In this document: one piece after another, positions 1 through 21,800 of the stretch | Numbering within the stretch: position 1 is the stretch's first letter | How the letters are laid out: every line of letters begins with the position of its first letter | Origin: Alviniconcha marisindica | Taxonomy: Eukaryota > Mollusca > Gastropoda > Provannidae | Direction of reading: 5' to 3' | Assembly: GCA_018857735.1 (NCBI GenBank) | Contig: JABMCL010002073.1 | Span: 2,976,001 to 3,040,000, forward strand | Length of the DNA: 64,000 bases | Made by a program: the position numbers and the translations under genes | The notes under the pieces: model-generated | Told to the model about the DNA's origin: nothing | Databases searched by the model: none | What the model saw: the letters and a program-made list of their open reading frames with translations, nothing else

Positions 1-640
1 GATCTGTGACTAGTGCCAGTTTCATAAACTCCATCAGAAGGCATCATCAAAAAGTAAAATGATTTTTTTTGTTCTTCTGCAGTTAGATCTGTGACTAGTG
101 CCAGTTTCATAAACTCCATCAGAAGTGCATCATCAAAAAGTAAAATGAATTTTTTCTTCTTCTGCAGTTAGATCTGTGACTAGTGCCAGTTTCATAAACT
201 CCATCAGAAGTGCATCATCAAAAAGTAAAACAATTTTTTTCTTCTTCTGCAGTTAGATCTGTGACTAGTGCCAGTTTCATAAACTCCATCAGAAGTGCAT
301 CATCAAAAAGTAAAACGATTTTTTTCTTCTTCTGCAGTTAGATCTGTGACTAGTGCCAGTTTCATAAACTCCATCAGAAGCGCATCATCAAAAAGTAAAA
401 TGATTTTTTTTTGTTCTTCTGCAGTTAGATTTGTGACCAGTGCCAGTTGCCAGTTTCATAAACTCCATCAGAAGTGCATCATCAAAAAGTAAAACATTTT
501 TTTTGTTCTTCTGCAGTTAGATTTGTGACTAGTGCCAGTTTCATAAACTCCATCAGAAGTGCATCATCAAAAAGTAAAATGGTTTTTTTCTTCTTCTGCA
601 GTTGGATCTGTGACTAGTGCCCGTTTCGTTGGCACATATT
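1..640. repeat. ~83-bp tandem array in DUS2 intron, open at left edge
   Basis: About eight copies of a unit containing GATCTGTGACTAGTGCCAG, then CATAAACTCCATCAGAAG, then a T-rich run ending in cttctgcag. Copies differ at a few positions and in T-run length; one (around 430-455) has an internal duplication of the gccagtt word. On the DUS2-sense (minus) strand each unit contains AG-ending words (cactagtcacag, ctaactgcag) that resemble 3' splice sites. Whether the array derives from the next DUS2 exon junction cannot be judged because that exon lies outside the window. From 640 to 1693 I see no gene or clear repeat beyond a SINE-like fragment around 805-880. Confidence 0.9.
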
Positions 641-1693
641 TCTGGCAGCCAGTTTTCATGCCAGCATTCTGCATGACCCGGGTAAGATCTGGGTAAACTG
701 CATCTGGTTTCTAAAACACTGACGACCGACTGGGGACCCATTAGAAACCAAAGGCTTAGTGGCAGCCATGGTGTGAGAGACTATCAAGTAGATTACTGCA
801 TGTATTAATAATATTAAGTTAGTGAGATGGTGCTTTGAGCCCAGTCAACCATATAGGGTTATTTACCGTTACAGCAGGGCTAAGTTAACAATAGGAATAA
901 TAATAGATAACTTTCATACAATGCTATTCTCTGGTCTACACAAACTCACTGTGCTTTATAACAGACATTTTCAACATTAAGTGAGAAAAATATGAAAGGT
1001 AACATGTTCAAGAAAGTAATACGTAAATGACAACTAACAATATATAAATATATACACACAAAGAAAAATATATATATACATACACAAGAAAAATAATGTA
1101 CATGTGCTGTATGAGAAGCAGCGATATACAAGAAAGAAAGTCACATCAAAATGGTCCCAACTTCTAGTACTCTTAGATGACAGTCCACTTCCTGAGTCTT
1201 CAGCATGCTGGACAATAATTTTGGATCGTGCAAGAGTTTTCCTTTGCAATTTTAGGTTCAACAAAAATCAGCAGAACTGAAACACAGCATCCAGCAGTAT
1301 CAAAACACAGATGTCACAGGCTGAAGGACCCCCCTACAGTCACCTTGAAAATGCAGATCTTTGAGCAGTTTCTCTGTAAAACAGAGAACATGTACCTCAG
1401 GAATAACAAAATTCGTTCAGAGTCTGAATCAACTGTGGTTCAAACAACGGTGATTATTCAATATAGGACTGCTACTGAAATATTGTCTAGCCTACGTACT
1501 GCCAACAAAGACTGCACAGGCTCTCTTGAACACAATGTAACCGTTTCTATCTGTCAACTGGGACCAAGGTACGGGCAAGGAGTCTTTCAAGACTGTCGCT
1601 TGTCACTAGTGTTTTAACTCAATGAGTCTAGCAGTCAGTTCCAGGAGTAGTGGTCTGTTACAAGACAAGGTGCCTACATAGTCCTGTACCTAC

Positions 1694-10612
<8,919 letters not shown>

Positions 10613-10934
10613 CTACACGCAAACAACAAATGCCAAATAATACTTATATATATATATATATTCTGCAAACAAATGTATGCCCCAGCCAGCACATAAAAGT
10701 AATATAAATTAAAAACAACAACAGAAAGCACACTATGCCTCAGGTAGAGTTTTTGCTGCCCAATCAAGCACTTAGTAATATAGACAGTCGTGTATCTGGC
10801 TGGTTACAGTGACTGCCTGGTTTCTGTGGACCACTTTTGTCACCTGTATTAACTTTCATACCGGTTTGAAAAATGTCCAGTGCAATCACTGATCGCACAC
10901 TGTGATGATGTAACTCAGTACCCAGCAGAGTGCC

Positions 10935-11120
10935 ACTGCCAGATGATGATGATGAAGTGATGCTTAATGTCCTCAGAGGTCGGATGACATATGAGGGACA
11001 AGCTGTGACCAATGCCGAAGCATGGTTCAATAAATCTTTACGTCCACGGAAGCCAGAAGACTCGTTAGGACGGACAGCCCAGGACGGCCACCTCGACTCT
11101 CACACAGCTCCTGAACTATA
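10935..11120 (+). mobile_element. SINE-like element A, copy 2, with 11-bp target duplication
   Basis: This copy starts after GCCACTGCCAG with an (ATG)n tail, continues through TGCTTAATGTCCTCAG, GACAAGCTGTGACCAATGCC and ACGTCCACGGAAGCCAG, and ends CTCCTGAACTATAA directly before a second GCCACTGCCAG. A short frame through it (from 10930) is not a gene. Confidence 0.85.
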
Positions 11121-11784
11121 AGCCACTGCCAGGGGGCGAGTTGGATCTATACATGTGTACCTTTCCGTGCAAATGTACCACAACAGTGCATCAGAACTCA
11201 AAAATAAAATTTAAAAAAAGAAGTTAGTCATGATTATGGTTATACGTGTCGCACAAACTGAGATAGAAAGAATACATCAAACTCGTTTTACCTCTCCAGC
11301 AGACGTAAATTTAGAATTCGTACCATGCAGTCTCACAGGAAGTGAACCCATGGGGATAAATTCTCATTTGGTCTGTTTTGTCTTTTAACTTGAAATTCCC
11401 AAAATTTAAACTCTACCCTCCCCCCCATCAACAACAACTAACAGCTGTAATAGCAACGTCAACCATAACAACGATGTGAAGAAAGATATTTGACTGTCAG
11501 ATATAATGCACAGTCACTGGAAAGTGTACACTGATATGGGTCAGTGAATCTAAACATAATAATTAGTAACTGGTTACACGAAATAATTATATACAACACA
11601 CCTCTATTGTTAGCATGCAAAAATTTGCCTTTTATGCATACATATCTAGTCTGGCAAATAAACATTCATTAAACACTACAATAAAATAAGATTTTTGTCC
11701 TCCCCCCCTCCCACTTCCGCCTATTTTTATTATATATTTTTTTTTGCTGTAAGAACTAAGATTAGTCTCAGAGTGTGATACTAT

Positions 11785-12012
11785 AGATGCAGAAATTATA
11801 GCTAACCCTACACTGACACCACCAGAATGATTCTGCATTGAGATGGCCAGTGATGAGAGGCTTTTGTTTCATTTATTGTGAGGGGCTAAGTCACAATACA
11901 GTGTCCACAGGCCACAGCTTGTGAAGAGAGAGGAGAGCTGAAGAAGAACTGCACTAGGGTCCTTCTGCTTACCAACCTGACACCATACCACTAGGCCAAG
12001 CCGGGCCCACAA
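11785..12012 (-). mobile_element. Decayed tRNA-derived SINE (head at right end)
   Basis: Body words (caccaccagaatgattctgc, tgtgaggggctaagtcacaa, acaggccacagcttgtgaag) match the SINEs at 50.1 and 53.3 kb in order. On the minus strand the head reads TTGGCCTAGTGGTATGG (A-box like), but the B box is damaged. The left boundary is approximate. Confidence 0.72.
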
Positions 12013-12420
12013 ATTCAGAGCTGTCAAAGGATTTTGCTTTCAACCCTGGAGTGCATCAGAATATAGAATGCTCCCCATGCTGCCAGTGAAGGAATATGGT
12101 ACCAATTTAACTTCAGCCTCCTCTACTGGTTCTCATTTTCTCCAGTCTGACATGCAGACTCTGCAGTGATAAAATCATAGCAGATGTCATCACTGATAGA
12201 ATGTTGGTCAAATTTTCACTTGTGATTCCTTTTGTTATCCCATGTGACATTTGGGTTGACTATAGGTGATATATTATGAAGTACATATGAAAATATGACT
12301 GGGCTTAATTATGGTTATTTGTGCCCATATCTTGAATTTGTAAAAACTGAAAGTGCGTACTCTTTTTGCTTGTTAATTCACTTTACTGTCCTTTCATTTT
12401 TTAGTGAAGGTGCTTTGTTG

Positions 12421-12488
<68 letters not shown>

Positions 12489-12639
12489 TGTGTTGTGGGT
12501 GTGTGGTGTGTGTGTGTGTGGTGTGTGTGGTGTGTGTGTGTGTGTGTGTGTGGGGTGGGTGTGTGTGGGTGTGTGTGTGTGGTGTGTGTGTGTGGTGTGT
12601 GTGTGTGTGGTGTGTGTGCTGTGTGTGTGTGTGTGTGTG

Positions 12640-12673
<34 letters not shown>

Positions 12674-12769
12674 GTGTGTGTGTGTGGTGTGGTGTGGTGT
12701 GTGTGTGTGTGGTGTGTGTGTGTGTGTGTGTGTGGTGTGTGTGTGTGTGTGGTGTGTGGTCGTGTGTGT

Positions 12770-12844
<75 letters not shown>

Positions 12845-13060
12845 TGTGGTGTGTGTCGTGTGTGTGTGTGTGTGTGTGTGGGGGTGTGTGGTGTGGTGGT
12901 GGTGTGTGTGTGTGTGTGTGTGTGTGTGGGGTGTGTGTGTGTGTGTGTGTGTGCGTGTGTGTTGTGTGTGTGTGTGGTGTGTGTGTGTGGGTGTGTGTGG
13001 TGTGTGTGTGTGTGTGTGTGTGGTGTGTGTGTGGTGTGGTGTGTGTGTGTGTGTGTGTGT

Positions 13061-13102
<42 letters not shown>

Positions 13103-13130
13103 TGTGTCTGTGTCTGTGTCTGTGTCTGTG
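12421..13130. repeat. Interrupted (TG)n tract, ~0.7 kb, in DUS2-NUP93 intergenic region
   Basis: The tract is nearly pure T and G with many GGTG interruptions, ending in a (TCTGTG)n run at 13101-13131. All three frames on each strand stay open, which produces long Cys/Val and His/Thr frames that are not genes. Confidence 0.97.
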
Positions 13131-13131
13131 T

Positions 13132-15558
13132 GATTGTGGGAATGCATGCCTGCATATGTGCATGCGTGCTTGTGGGTGTGATAGTATCCTGCAAGAAAAA
13201 AAAGGTTTTGTTTGTTGGGTATAATAATAATAATAATAATAATAGTAATAATTCATTTTTTTGGCTAAAATTTAATATTTTGTATAAAATTAGCTTAAAA
13301 GAACTTATAAATTCTTATTTTGGTCTGTCAATTCTTATATCGTTCAATTATTCACTTCCGTTTTTACCGGCATGAGTTTGGCGGCGAGAGCTGTTTTGTA
13401 CTGCAGTTTGATTGACATTCTCTGCTAAAAATCGGTGTTTATCTATCAAAGTCAAATAACTAGTCCGGCTCGATCCACAAGTAGGTAAATTATTTTGCCC
13501 ATAGTTATCTTGTAGCGACGCATACTACTTTGGCTTGGTGAGGGTTATATTTAGAATCTACGAACAAAGTTTCAGTTTGTCACAGATTCGTCCAGAAGTG
13601 CTTTGTTGATCATTTGCAAGGTTGAACTTGAAGAGGATACTAGTTGATGTGTCAGATTGTGTGTTACAAAATTAATATAAAAAAGTCAGTAAGGAACCCT
13701 TTACGTAATATAGTAGTTAGAAAGTAAATAAATCCGAAACAAGAATGACTACTACTATTTATTACTAATATTAATAAAGTAATACTAGTGCTAGCGTTGT
13801 AAAACAAGACCCAAACACATGTTATTGTTAAAAGGTTTAAAACAACGCTATTTATTATTATAAAAACAACATATCTCAACCAAAAACAGATAAGTGATTT
13901 AGCTTTTCATCTCATTTTTCATCGTTTTTCACTGTTTGACTGTTGTTTAAGTGTTGTTTTGTAGCTTGACAAAAGGGATTACCCCAAAACTTTGCAGATT
14001 GTGTTTTTGTCCTAATAAATAACATTTTTTGGACCCTTTTTTGTGTTTGGATCTTGTAATATATAGTAGTTGCAGTATTCAGTATAATGTAAATATAAAA
14101 ATATAATAATAATGATAATTGATATGAACCCCATCTGAGTAAAAACCTACTAACACTGTAACAGCTAACGCTTCATTGACATTGTAATGACTGTGATCCC
14201 ATTGACATTGTAATGACTGTGATCCCAGCCCAGTATTAGGAAGAAGTCGTATTCTACACACTTAAGTTCTGCTAGTACTACTACTAGCTCTTGTCAGTTG
14301 TTTACAAATGAAAGAAAGAACTGGTTTTAAATTTAATTGTATCCTGCAATCATTTTTGTCACATGTTTATGAATTATAGTTAAATAGTACTTTGTAGAAA
14401 TATGTAATGTATACTAAGTGAATTTAATATTAAATAATGATACATACTCTTACAGTTACAGTCTTAGGTTTAAATAACAATGTCAAAAGCTTACATTTCA
14501 TCTTATACTCTTGGAAGAACTCATAGTCATAGCCAGGGCTCATGTTAGCAGATGTTATACTATAGTACTAGTAGAAATAAGTATGATATTATTATTAAAT
14601 AATGATACATACTCTTTGTTTTAAATAACAATGGCAATGGCTTGCATTCCATCTCACTCTTGGAAGGACTCATACTGTCGTAAAGTCATAGTCATAGCCA
14701 GGGATCATGTTAACAGATGTTTTATGTTTAATTTTTTATGCATTTTTAAATGCCACGTACTGAAATTGTGACGATGACATGATAGTTTTGATACACATTT
14801 TTTTAGGTTCTGGGGCTGTAACTTATTAATAGTAACTATAAATTTATAATGCATTTATATATGACTTAATGCCAAAAGGTGCGCAAACTATGCGTAGCAT
14901 GCTGTTCTGTGTGACACAGAACAACAACAGTTCACTTGGTAATACTCATGTGGATCACATCTTGTAAGATCAGTTGGGTTTTCACAGTTATCTGCATGAT
15001 TAGCAGCACAGTGATGTGGGCTTGTTGTAATGTGTAATGTTCAACATCTTGTCACAAATCACACTGAAAGTCAAATTTCTCAGGAATGAAGAGCAGCACT
15101 GCCTTCTCCCTTTACTGGTGGATGACTTCACATGTGTTCATTCAAAAAATGCATTACTCACTCACATCCTGTCAACTTTATTTTCTAGTACCTCTGTCCT
15201 CTTTTTTTGCACACCTTTTGGCACTAAGTCATATATAATATATAATATGCGTTTTAAATTTTATGACACCTTTGTGTATTCCGTTTGCTGCACTTTAAAA
15301 AGAATTCACACAATCCCTGCATAGCACTTACTGACTTAAACAAGAGGAAAGTCTTCTTTTGTTAAAGTGTTATAATTTATAAAATATAAAAACTCCTTGT
15401 CTATCTTCTTGTATGCTTCCTTCTTCTTTTATTATTTTCTATCTCTTCTTACACCCGACAAAGATTCTGTGTCAAAAGTGCTTGTGTTTGTTTCTTTGTG
15501 TAGCCTGTAGGTGAGTACATTTCTCTAGAGCTGTTATAATTTTGTTTTTAAATTGGTA
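13132..15558. other. Intergenic region upstream of NUP93: no gene seen
   Basis: AT-rich sequence. A word block at 13735-14055 recurs near 43515-43675 and marks a dispersed repeat. Two short local duplications are present (28 bp at ~14175-14230; a diverged ~175-bp pair at 14430-14720). The block at 13348-13400, with cacttccg and ggcggcgag, is the most GC-rich part and might be promoter, but nothing decisive is visible. A 5' UTR acceptor for NUP93 may lie at 15562 (gtagcag). Confidence 0.5.
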
Positions 15559-15570
15559 GCAGGACTGACA

Positions 15571-18321
15571 ATGGAGACAGAAGGATTCCGTGACCTGCTG
15601 CAGCAGGCCGAGCAGCTGACAGCTGAGATGGACAGTGGGACAGACTTGCCGCATGTCGAGCGCAATTTGGCGCAGATCCTGGAGGCGGGCCAGCGACTCA
15701 TGACCAGAACAGCACCAGCTTCTCACGATGCCAGTGATGTAAAGGCGTAAGTTGAATGTTGAAGTCGGGGGAGAAAAGGGGAAGATGTTTAGACTTGGTT
15801 TAATGTGGATTAAATGTTCCACTGCCTTGTCTCACACCACTCTTTTGCCTTTGTCCCATAATGCAAGACCAAACATTCTGATGCGAGACTATAAGTTTAA
15901 TAATAATATTAAGTCATTGAGCCAATAGTTAAAACTAAGTTTACATCTCATTTCATTTTCAGCAACCTGAAACTGTGAAAGTCAAATAATTAAGTGTTTT
16001 CTTTTATCATTCTGTTTGCTAGGCTCTGGTTTGAGCACCTTGGGCATTGCATGACTTTTGGGAGGATGCATCTGATCTGCACTCACCACTGGCACTAAGA
16101 TTTAATGGGTCAAGTGGCTGACCTTTAATTCAACATTTTTATGAGTTTGTCTCAGTGTATTTTCATTAACTTATCCAGAAACATAGTAATCTTCTCTTAT
16201 CATAAATATCAGGCATTTTTTTTCTTTTTTTCTTCTTCTTCTGACTTGCTTTTTGTAGCCATCCTGTCATATGTCTATTTCACTCTTTAGTATTTTGATA
16301 TGGACCGGTGTGAAAAAACAACATAGTACATACTGATCAGTAGATGTATGATTTATTCAGTTACTGACTATGTTGTATGTACATACACATTGTTAGTATG
16401 AAACAAAAATATAAAGGTTACCAACAAGTGTCAAGTAGGAGAAAAATGATATGTTGTCTTGAAGTTTAGTACATTTTGGTCAATTTGGTAATCTCATTTT
16501 TAATTTGAGTATACTGTAGCTAATTTATAGTCAACCTACATTCATGAGTCGGGTTGGATCAAGGGACTGAAAAAAGTGAAAAAGGTGTATGAAAATATAC
16601 ACAGTCATATAATGATATATATACACACACACACACACACAAATTACAATACATCACTGCTGTTTTCTGGGTCCAGGTCCATTTTGCTGGGGAGCAAGGG
16701 ATATGTCTTGCCCAAAATCACAGAACGATTGGATGGCTTGAAAGCCACCACCACGTTTGAACCGCTGGAGCCTGTGAGAGACACAGACATACAGGTAATG
16801 CTAATATCTGGAGGTCATTTGGTGTAAAGAAATCTGGGTTACAAGTGCTCGGGTCATTGAGAGGGAAACAGATGTGGATTCAGGTACTGAGGTAGCGAAG
16901 AAGACAGACCCTTTGTTTGCATTTATGTTATTGTTACAACTTTTGAAGTCTGTAAGGCTAAGAGACAGAGACATGTAGCAGAGGTAAATTAATTATAATG
17001 TTAATAGTGTCCCAGACATGGAGAAAGTGGGTGCTGGTGCCAGTACTAGATGCCTCTTGTTTCTCTATTTTATGGTGTCTAAGTTCTAACACAGATCTAG
17101 ACAGACAGGTACTCTGGTATATCTGTACGTAGGTTACATCTGGACAAAATGCATGGCCTGGTTGTTACTGTCAGTTTTTTTCAGCTTTGGTTTTTGAAAA
17201 AAAACATTCATCACTGACACGAGAATTGTAGAAATAGACCAGTATCATGAGTATGCATTCAGAAAATAGATAAATAATACAAGAATGAAAAGTTAGATTA
17301 CTTATAGTTATACATGTCTACGTTTTAACAGTTTTTGCTGTTGTTGTCAACACTAGTTCTAAACTTGTTTGTTGTCATTTTTTTTCATCCTAGCTTTGTC
17401 ACCACAGCCGCTATGGACATGCTTGTGCAATTTATGATATAATACTGTCCATCACTCTATTGGGCGATTCAGCGAAGCTGGTTTGCTAGAGTGAATGTGC
17501 TTTGTAATCTGTGGCGCAAGAAGTCGCAAGAGGTTGCAGCGCACTTCCGGGCCGATTTCTGAGTAGGCGTTGCTTCATGTTGTGTATAACAGTGGAAGTT
17601 GAACCTAGAATCCGAAGCAGTACAAATGCCAATACTGTTGCAGTTGCAAAAATTACCATGGAAAGGGGATGGAGGGTGGAAAGAAAGTGTCTTTGCATCG
17701 TTTTTTTGCAGCCCAGAAGATCACGAGTTCGTAAAAAAAATGCGTTTTGGGGCAGCCTATAGCATGAACAACAAGTTATTGCTTATTGCCAGACACATTA
17801 TGACTACGGGCCTCCAAAAATGCTTTGAAAGTTCGCAGTGTAAAATTCTCAAATTCACTATCACCGCCTTCAATTGTGAAGAAAGTACGCACCGGAAGCA
17901 AAAGCAACCAAGGGACTTAAGCGATGCCAGGCAAAAGTCAAGGGAGTTAACAACCCCGCCTGAATCGCCCAATAGATAAATCATTTTTTGTAGTAACAAA
18001 AACTAATATGTTGTGCATCCAGAATTTAAATTTTAAGATGGTCTGTTGAAATAATTTAAAAAAAGGAAATCTTCTGAATGCAAGAGAGCTGAGCAAGTAC
18101 CATTCGGTATTACACATGTCCCTTGGGGTTGGACTGAATGAGTTAAGACGAAGGAATCTTCACTCTTTATCATCGTTTTTGTTGTTTTTCTTCACAGGGT
18201 TTTCTGAAGAATGAGAGAGAAAATGCTCTTCTGTCAGTTATTGAACAGACACGCAAACATGTAAGTCTCCTCACTTGTTTGGTTATTGTGCTGTCAGTTT
18301 TACCTGCCTGTGAAATCCAAT

Positions 18322-18376
<55 letters not shown>

Positions 18377-18791
18377 TGTGTGTGTGTGTGTGTGTTTGTG
18401 TGTGTGAGTGTGTGTGTGTGTCTTACAAAAAGAATTAGAATACAACACAACGCAGTATATTATATGTGAATACCATTTGAGTAGTTTTCAACAAGCACTG
18501 ATGTAGACTGTTGTTGCATACATGTATGGATGCAGATTGTTGTTGCATGCATGCATGTACTGATGTCAAGTCAAGTAAAAAAAAAAAAATCATCCCTCAC
18601 AGGACAATTCAACTGAACTAATATAAGGCTCATTAATTTAAGAACATGTAAAGGAATGCCGAAATATTTGCGTCTACAACAACATAGACAAGTAATGCTG
18701 CACAAAAATTTATAACACAAATATAAAATCACATAAATTATAAACGGGTGCGTACTCATGTCATATCAGCACACACACACACACACTCTCA

Positions 18792-18837
<46 letters not shown>

Positions 18838-21800
18838 AATATTAATTCTACTCAACCAGATACACTCAGCCATCGACTGGACACATACACACTGCCCAAA
18901 CCTAATCAGACACCCACCACACATTCAAACAACAACCTAGATACAGTATACATATTAACTCAGCTGGCACAAAGGGCTGATCATAGACTGTGACTGTACG
19001 ATGCAGACGTTTGCGGAGGTGGAGCGTCAGCAGTGGGAGAGCATGCAGAATGAGTGGGAGCGAGAAAAACACAAGATCCTCAACACTTTGCTTGGATCCG
19101 GTCCGGACACCTTTGAATTTCAGCAGGAAACGGAGGTAGGAGTGGTTTTTCTCTCTGTGTGTTTTGAAGTTGTTGGGGGTGGGGGGTGGGGGGGTGCTCT
19201 TTTTGTTATTTGTATGTAGCTATTTTTCAGCAAGAACACAAGGGCAGAGCAGCCACATTACAATGGTTAACTCATTTTGATAGGTTTTGAGGCTGTACCT
19301 CTGGTGAAGTTTATGTACCTTGTATTTACTCGCATGCCAGGTGAGAGCTACCGTAGGCATCTCAGGTCTTTGTTGTTACGTTTGTGCGACGTCTTTTGGG
19401 TGCTGATTAACTCCCTTGTGTGTTCATTTTGATAGCTTCAGACTGATGAAAAGATCTGGTTCTAACATAAGCAGTGGTTGAAAGTAACTGCTTTCAAAGC
19501 AGATGGGAAGTGGAAAAGAGCAAGAGACCACCTGAGAAGTCAAACCTAGCACAGTAGCAGCAAGTTAAAAAAAAGAAGAAAAGTCTACAGCTTACCAGAA
19601 GGCCACTTGCTTCTTTTCCTGCGTCACAGATGTATTGTCATTATTGCAGAATATGCATGTTGAAAGTTGTACACTGATCTAAACGCTGTTGTAGAACTTG
19701 TACTGCTCTGCAGTATTGTGCAGCTGATTCGCCACTACCCACTGACACACGTCTTGACTAAGAGCCTTGTGTTTGTGACAGATGTTGAGCAGCGATGGGG
19801 TTTTCTCTCAGGGAAGGAGTAACTTGGACCACATCGAAATGGCCTATGCTCGCCAGGTAAATTAATCATCATAATAATAATAATAATAGCAGTCAGTTTT
19901 ACAGCACCGTATCTCACCGACCAGGGTGAGCACACCGCGCTTTACAAGATCAACAATAATGTATCCATTGAAACCTCAAAAACCATTAATTATTTGTATT
20001 CCTTGCACACCACACTAATAAATTTATTGACCAGATATCAGTTGAACTGTGCCTGATACATAAATTCTGTGTACAAGGCTCTATGCCATGGTTGTGGTGA
20101 CTGTGCAGTGTGTGTACATAGCATTACAGGCCAGCTTGGATGATGGTTGTGGTGACTGTGCAGTGTGTGTACAAAGCACAAGAGGCCAGCTTGGATGATG
20201 GTTGTGGTGACTGTGCAGTGTGTGTACAAAGCACAAGAGGCCAGCTTGGATGATGGTTGTGGTGACTGTGCAGTGTGTGTACAAAGCACAAGAGGCCAGC
20301 TTGGATGATGGTTGTGGTGACTGTGCAGTGTGTGTACAAAGCACAAGAGGCCAGCTTGGATGATGGTTGTGGTGACTGTGCAGTGTGTGTACATAGCATT
20401 ACAGGCCAGCTTGGATGATTTTAAGAAAAAAAATCAGCAAGCAGTGGTAGACAGCCACCACATCTGCTTTCTTTCCTCCCTGTGGCTGAAATACTCGGGT
20501 AGCTTACGGTCCTTGTTCACCAATCTCCTGACAGTCAAGCAAACTGTCTGGGCACTCAGAGCAGGATTTTATCTCCGCTTGAATGGATCAGTGGTAAAAT
20601 GGGTGCAAAAATATTATACATTCTGAACAGTAGCTTTTCAATAAATTGCAGAGATTGTCCTTGTCAAAGCTGCATTGTTCCTAGCCTGATCTGTAGGTGT
20701 TTTTGTATGCACGCCTGTGTTTTATATTTTGAAAGTAAAGCATTTAAAGTTGTTTGGTATTTGTGTGTGCATGTGTGTTTTATATTTTGAAAGTAGAGCA
20801 TTTAGAGATTGTTCTTCTCAAAGCTGCATTGGCCATTGTTCCTAGCATGATTTGTAGGTGTTTTTGCGTATGCGTGTGTTTTATATTTTGAAAGTAAAGC
20901 ATTTAGTTTTTTTGGTATTTGTGTGTGCGTGTGTGTTTTATATTTTGAAAGCAAAGCATTTAAAATTTTTTTTTATTTGTATGTGCGTGTGTGTTTTATA
21001 TTTTTGAAAGTAAAGCGTTTTGATTTTTTCATTTGATATGCTGAGGGAACAGATGCCATAGGCTGCAAGCTGGTTGAGGTCACCCTGTCTTTTCAGGTTT
21101 GTTCCTCATTCTGGTTTGAAACAAGCATTTTGCATCTTTCTGTGGACAGTGTTCTGAATACATGTTGAGGGAATGCTGCTGTGGTATTTTCAGGTGTATG
21201 TGTACAATGAAGACGTGGTGACCAACAGCATACGTCCCAGCCTGGTGGACTTGTTCGTTGAGGTGGCCAGGAAAATTGATGACAAGGTAATCGGCACAGA
21301 ACGCTATGGTGTTATGGACTGAAGGACATTTTCAGATCGTTACTGTAATTTTTAGAGTATGAGGCGATACCTTTTTCCTCAGGTTTAACCCATGTGCCTT
21401 GTGGTTTGTGTCTGTGAGTAAAATTTGATACTGCCGCTATGAAGACAAATTAAAGGTGTTTTGGACACTTGGGTCTGTGTTTGTGCATGTAAAAGATCCC
21501 TTGCCTATTGGAACTTAAACAAGGGTAGAAGTGTTTTTGGTTGGGGGGAGGGAGTTGTAGCTAGGCTCTGACTACTTGCACACATGAGGACGGAAAGAGT
21601 GGAGAGATTTGAAAACCTGAGTGGGGATGGCTGGAGAGAGGAGATTTGAAAACCTGAGTGGGGATGGCTGGAGAGAGGAGATTTGAAAACCTGAGTGGGG
21701 ATGGCTGGAGATAGGAGATTTGAAAACCTGAGTGGGGATGGCTGGAGAGAGGAGATTTGAAAACCTGAGTGGGGATGGCTGGAGAGAGGAGATTTGAAAA

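Noticed and set aside
1..640. CRISPR array (also the 29-bp and 66-bp arrays)
   Set aside because: Units are contiguous tandem copies without unique spacers, in a eukaryotic gene context.
1344..1373. Possible tenth DUS2 exon (30 nt between an acceptor-like cag and gtgact on minus)
   Set aside because: The encoded residues do not match the expected YDN-HYTN-TKY-like segment; too short to support.
1228..1617. 129-codon plus-strand frame in the DUS2 intron
   Set aside because: No recognisable motifs, no splice or start context, antisense within an intron.
12378..13375. Long Cys/Val and His/Thr open frames in TG/CA tracts (also 53.6-54.8, 57.5-58.4, 61-62.2 kb)
   Set aside because: Dinucleotide repeats lack stops in all frames; composition is pure repeat with no domain.
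17599..17979. 126-codon frame as an independent intronic gene
   Set aside because: Lies within a TIR-bounded element and runs past its right end; no transposase motif recognised.
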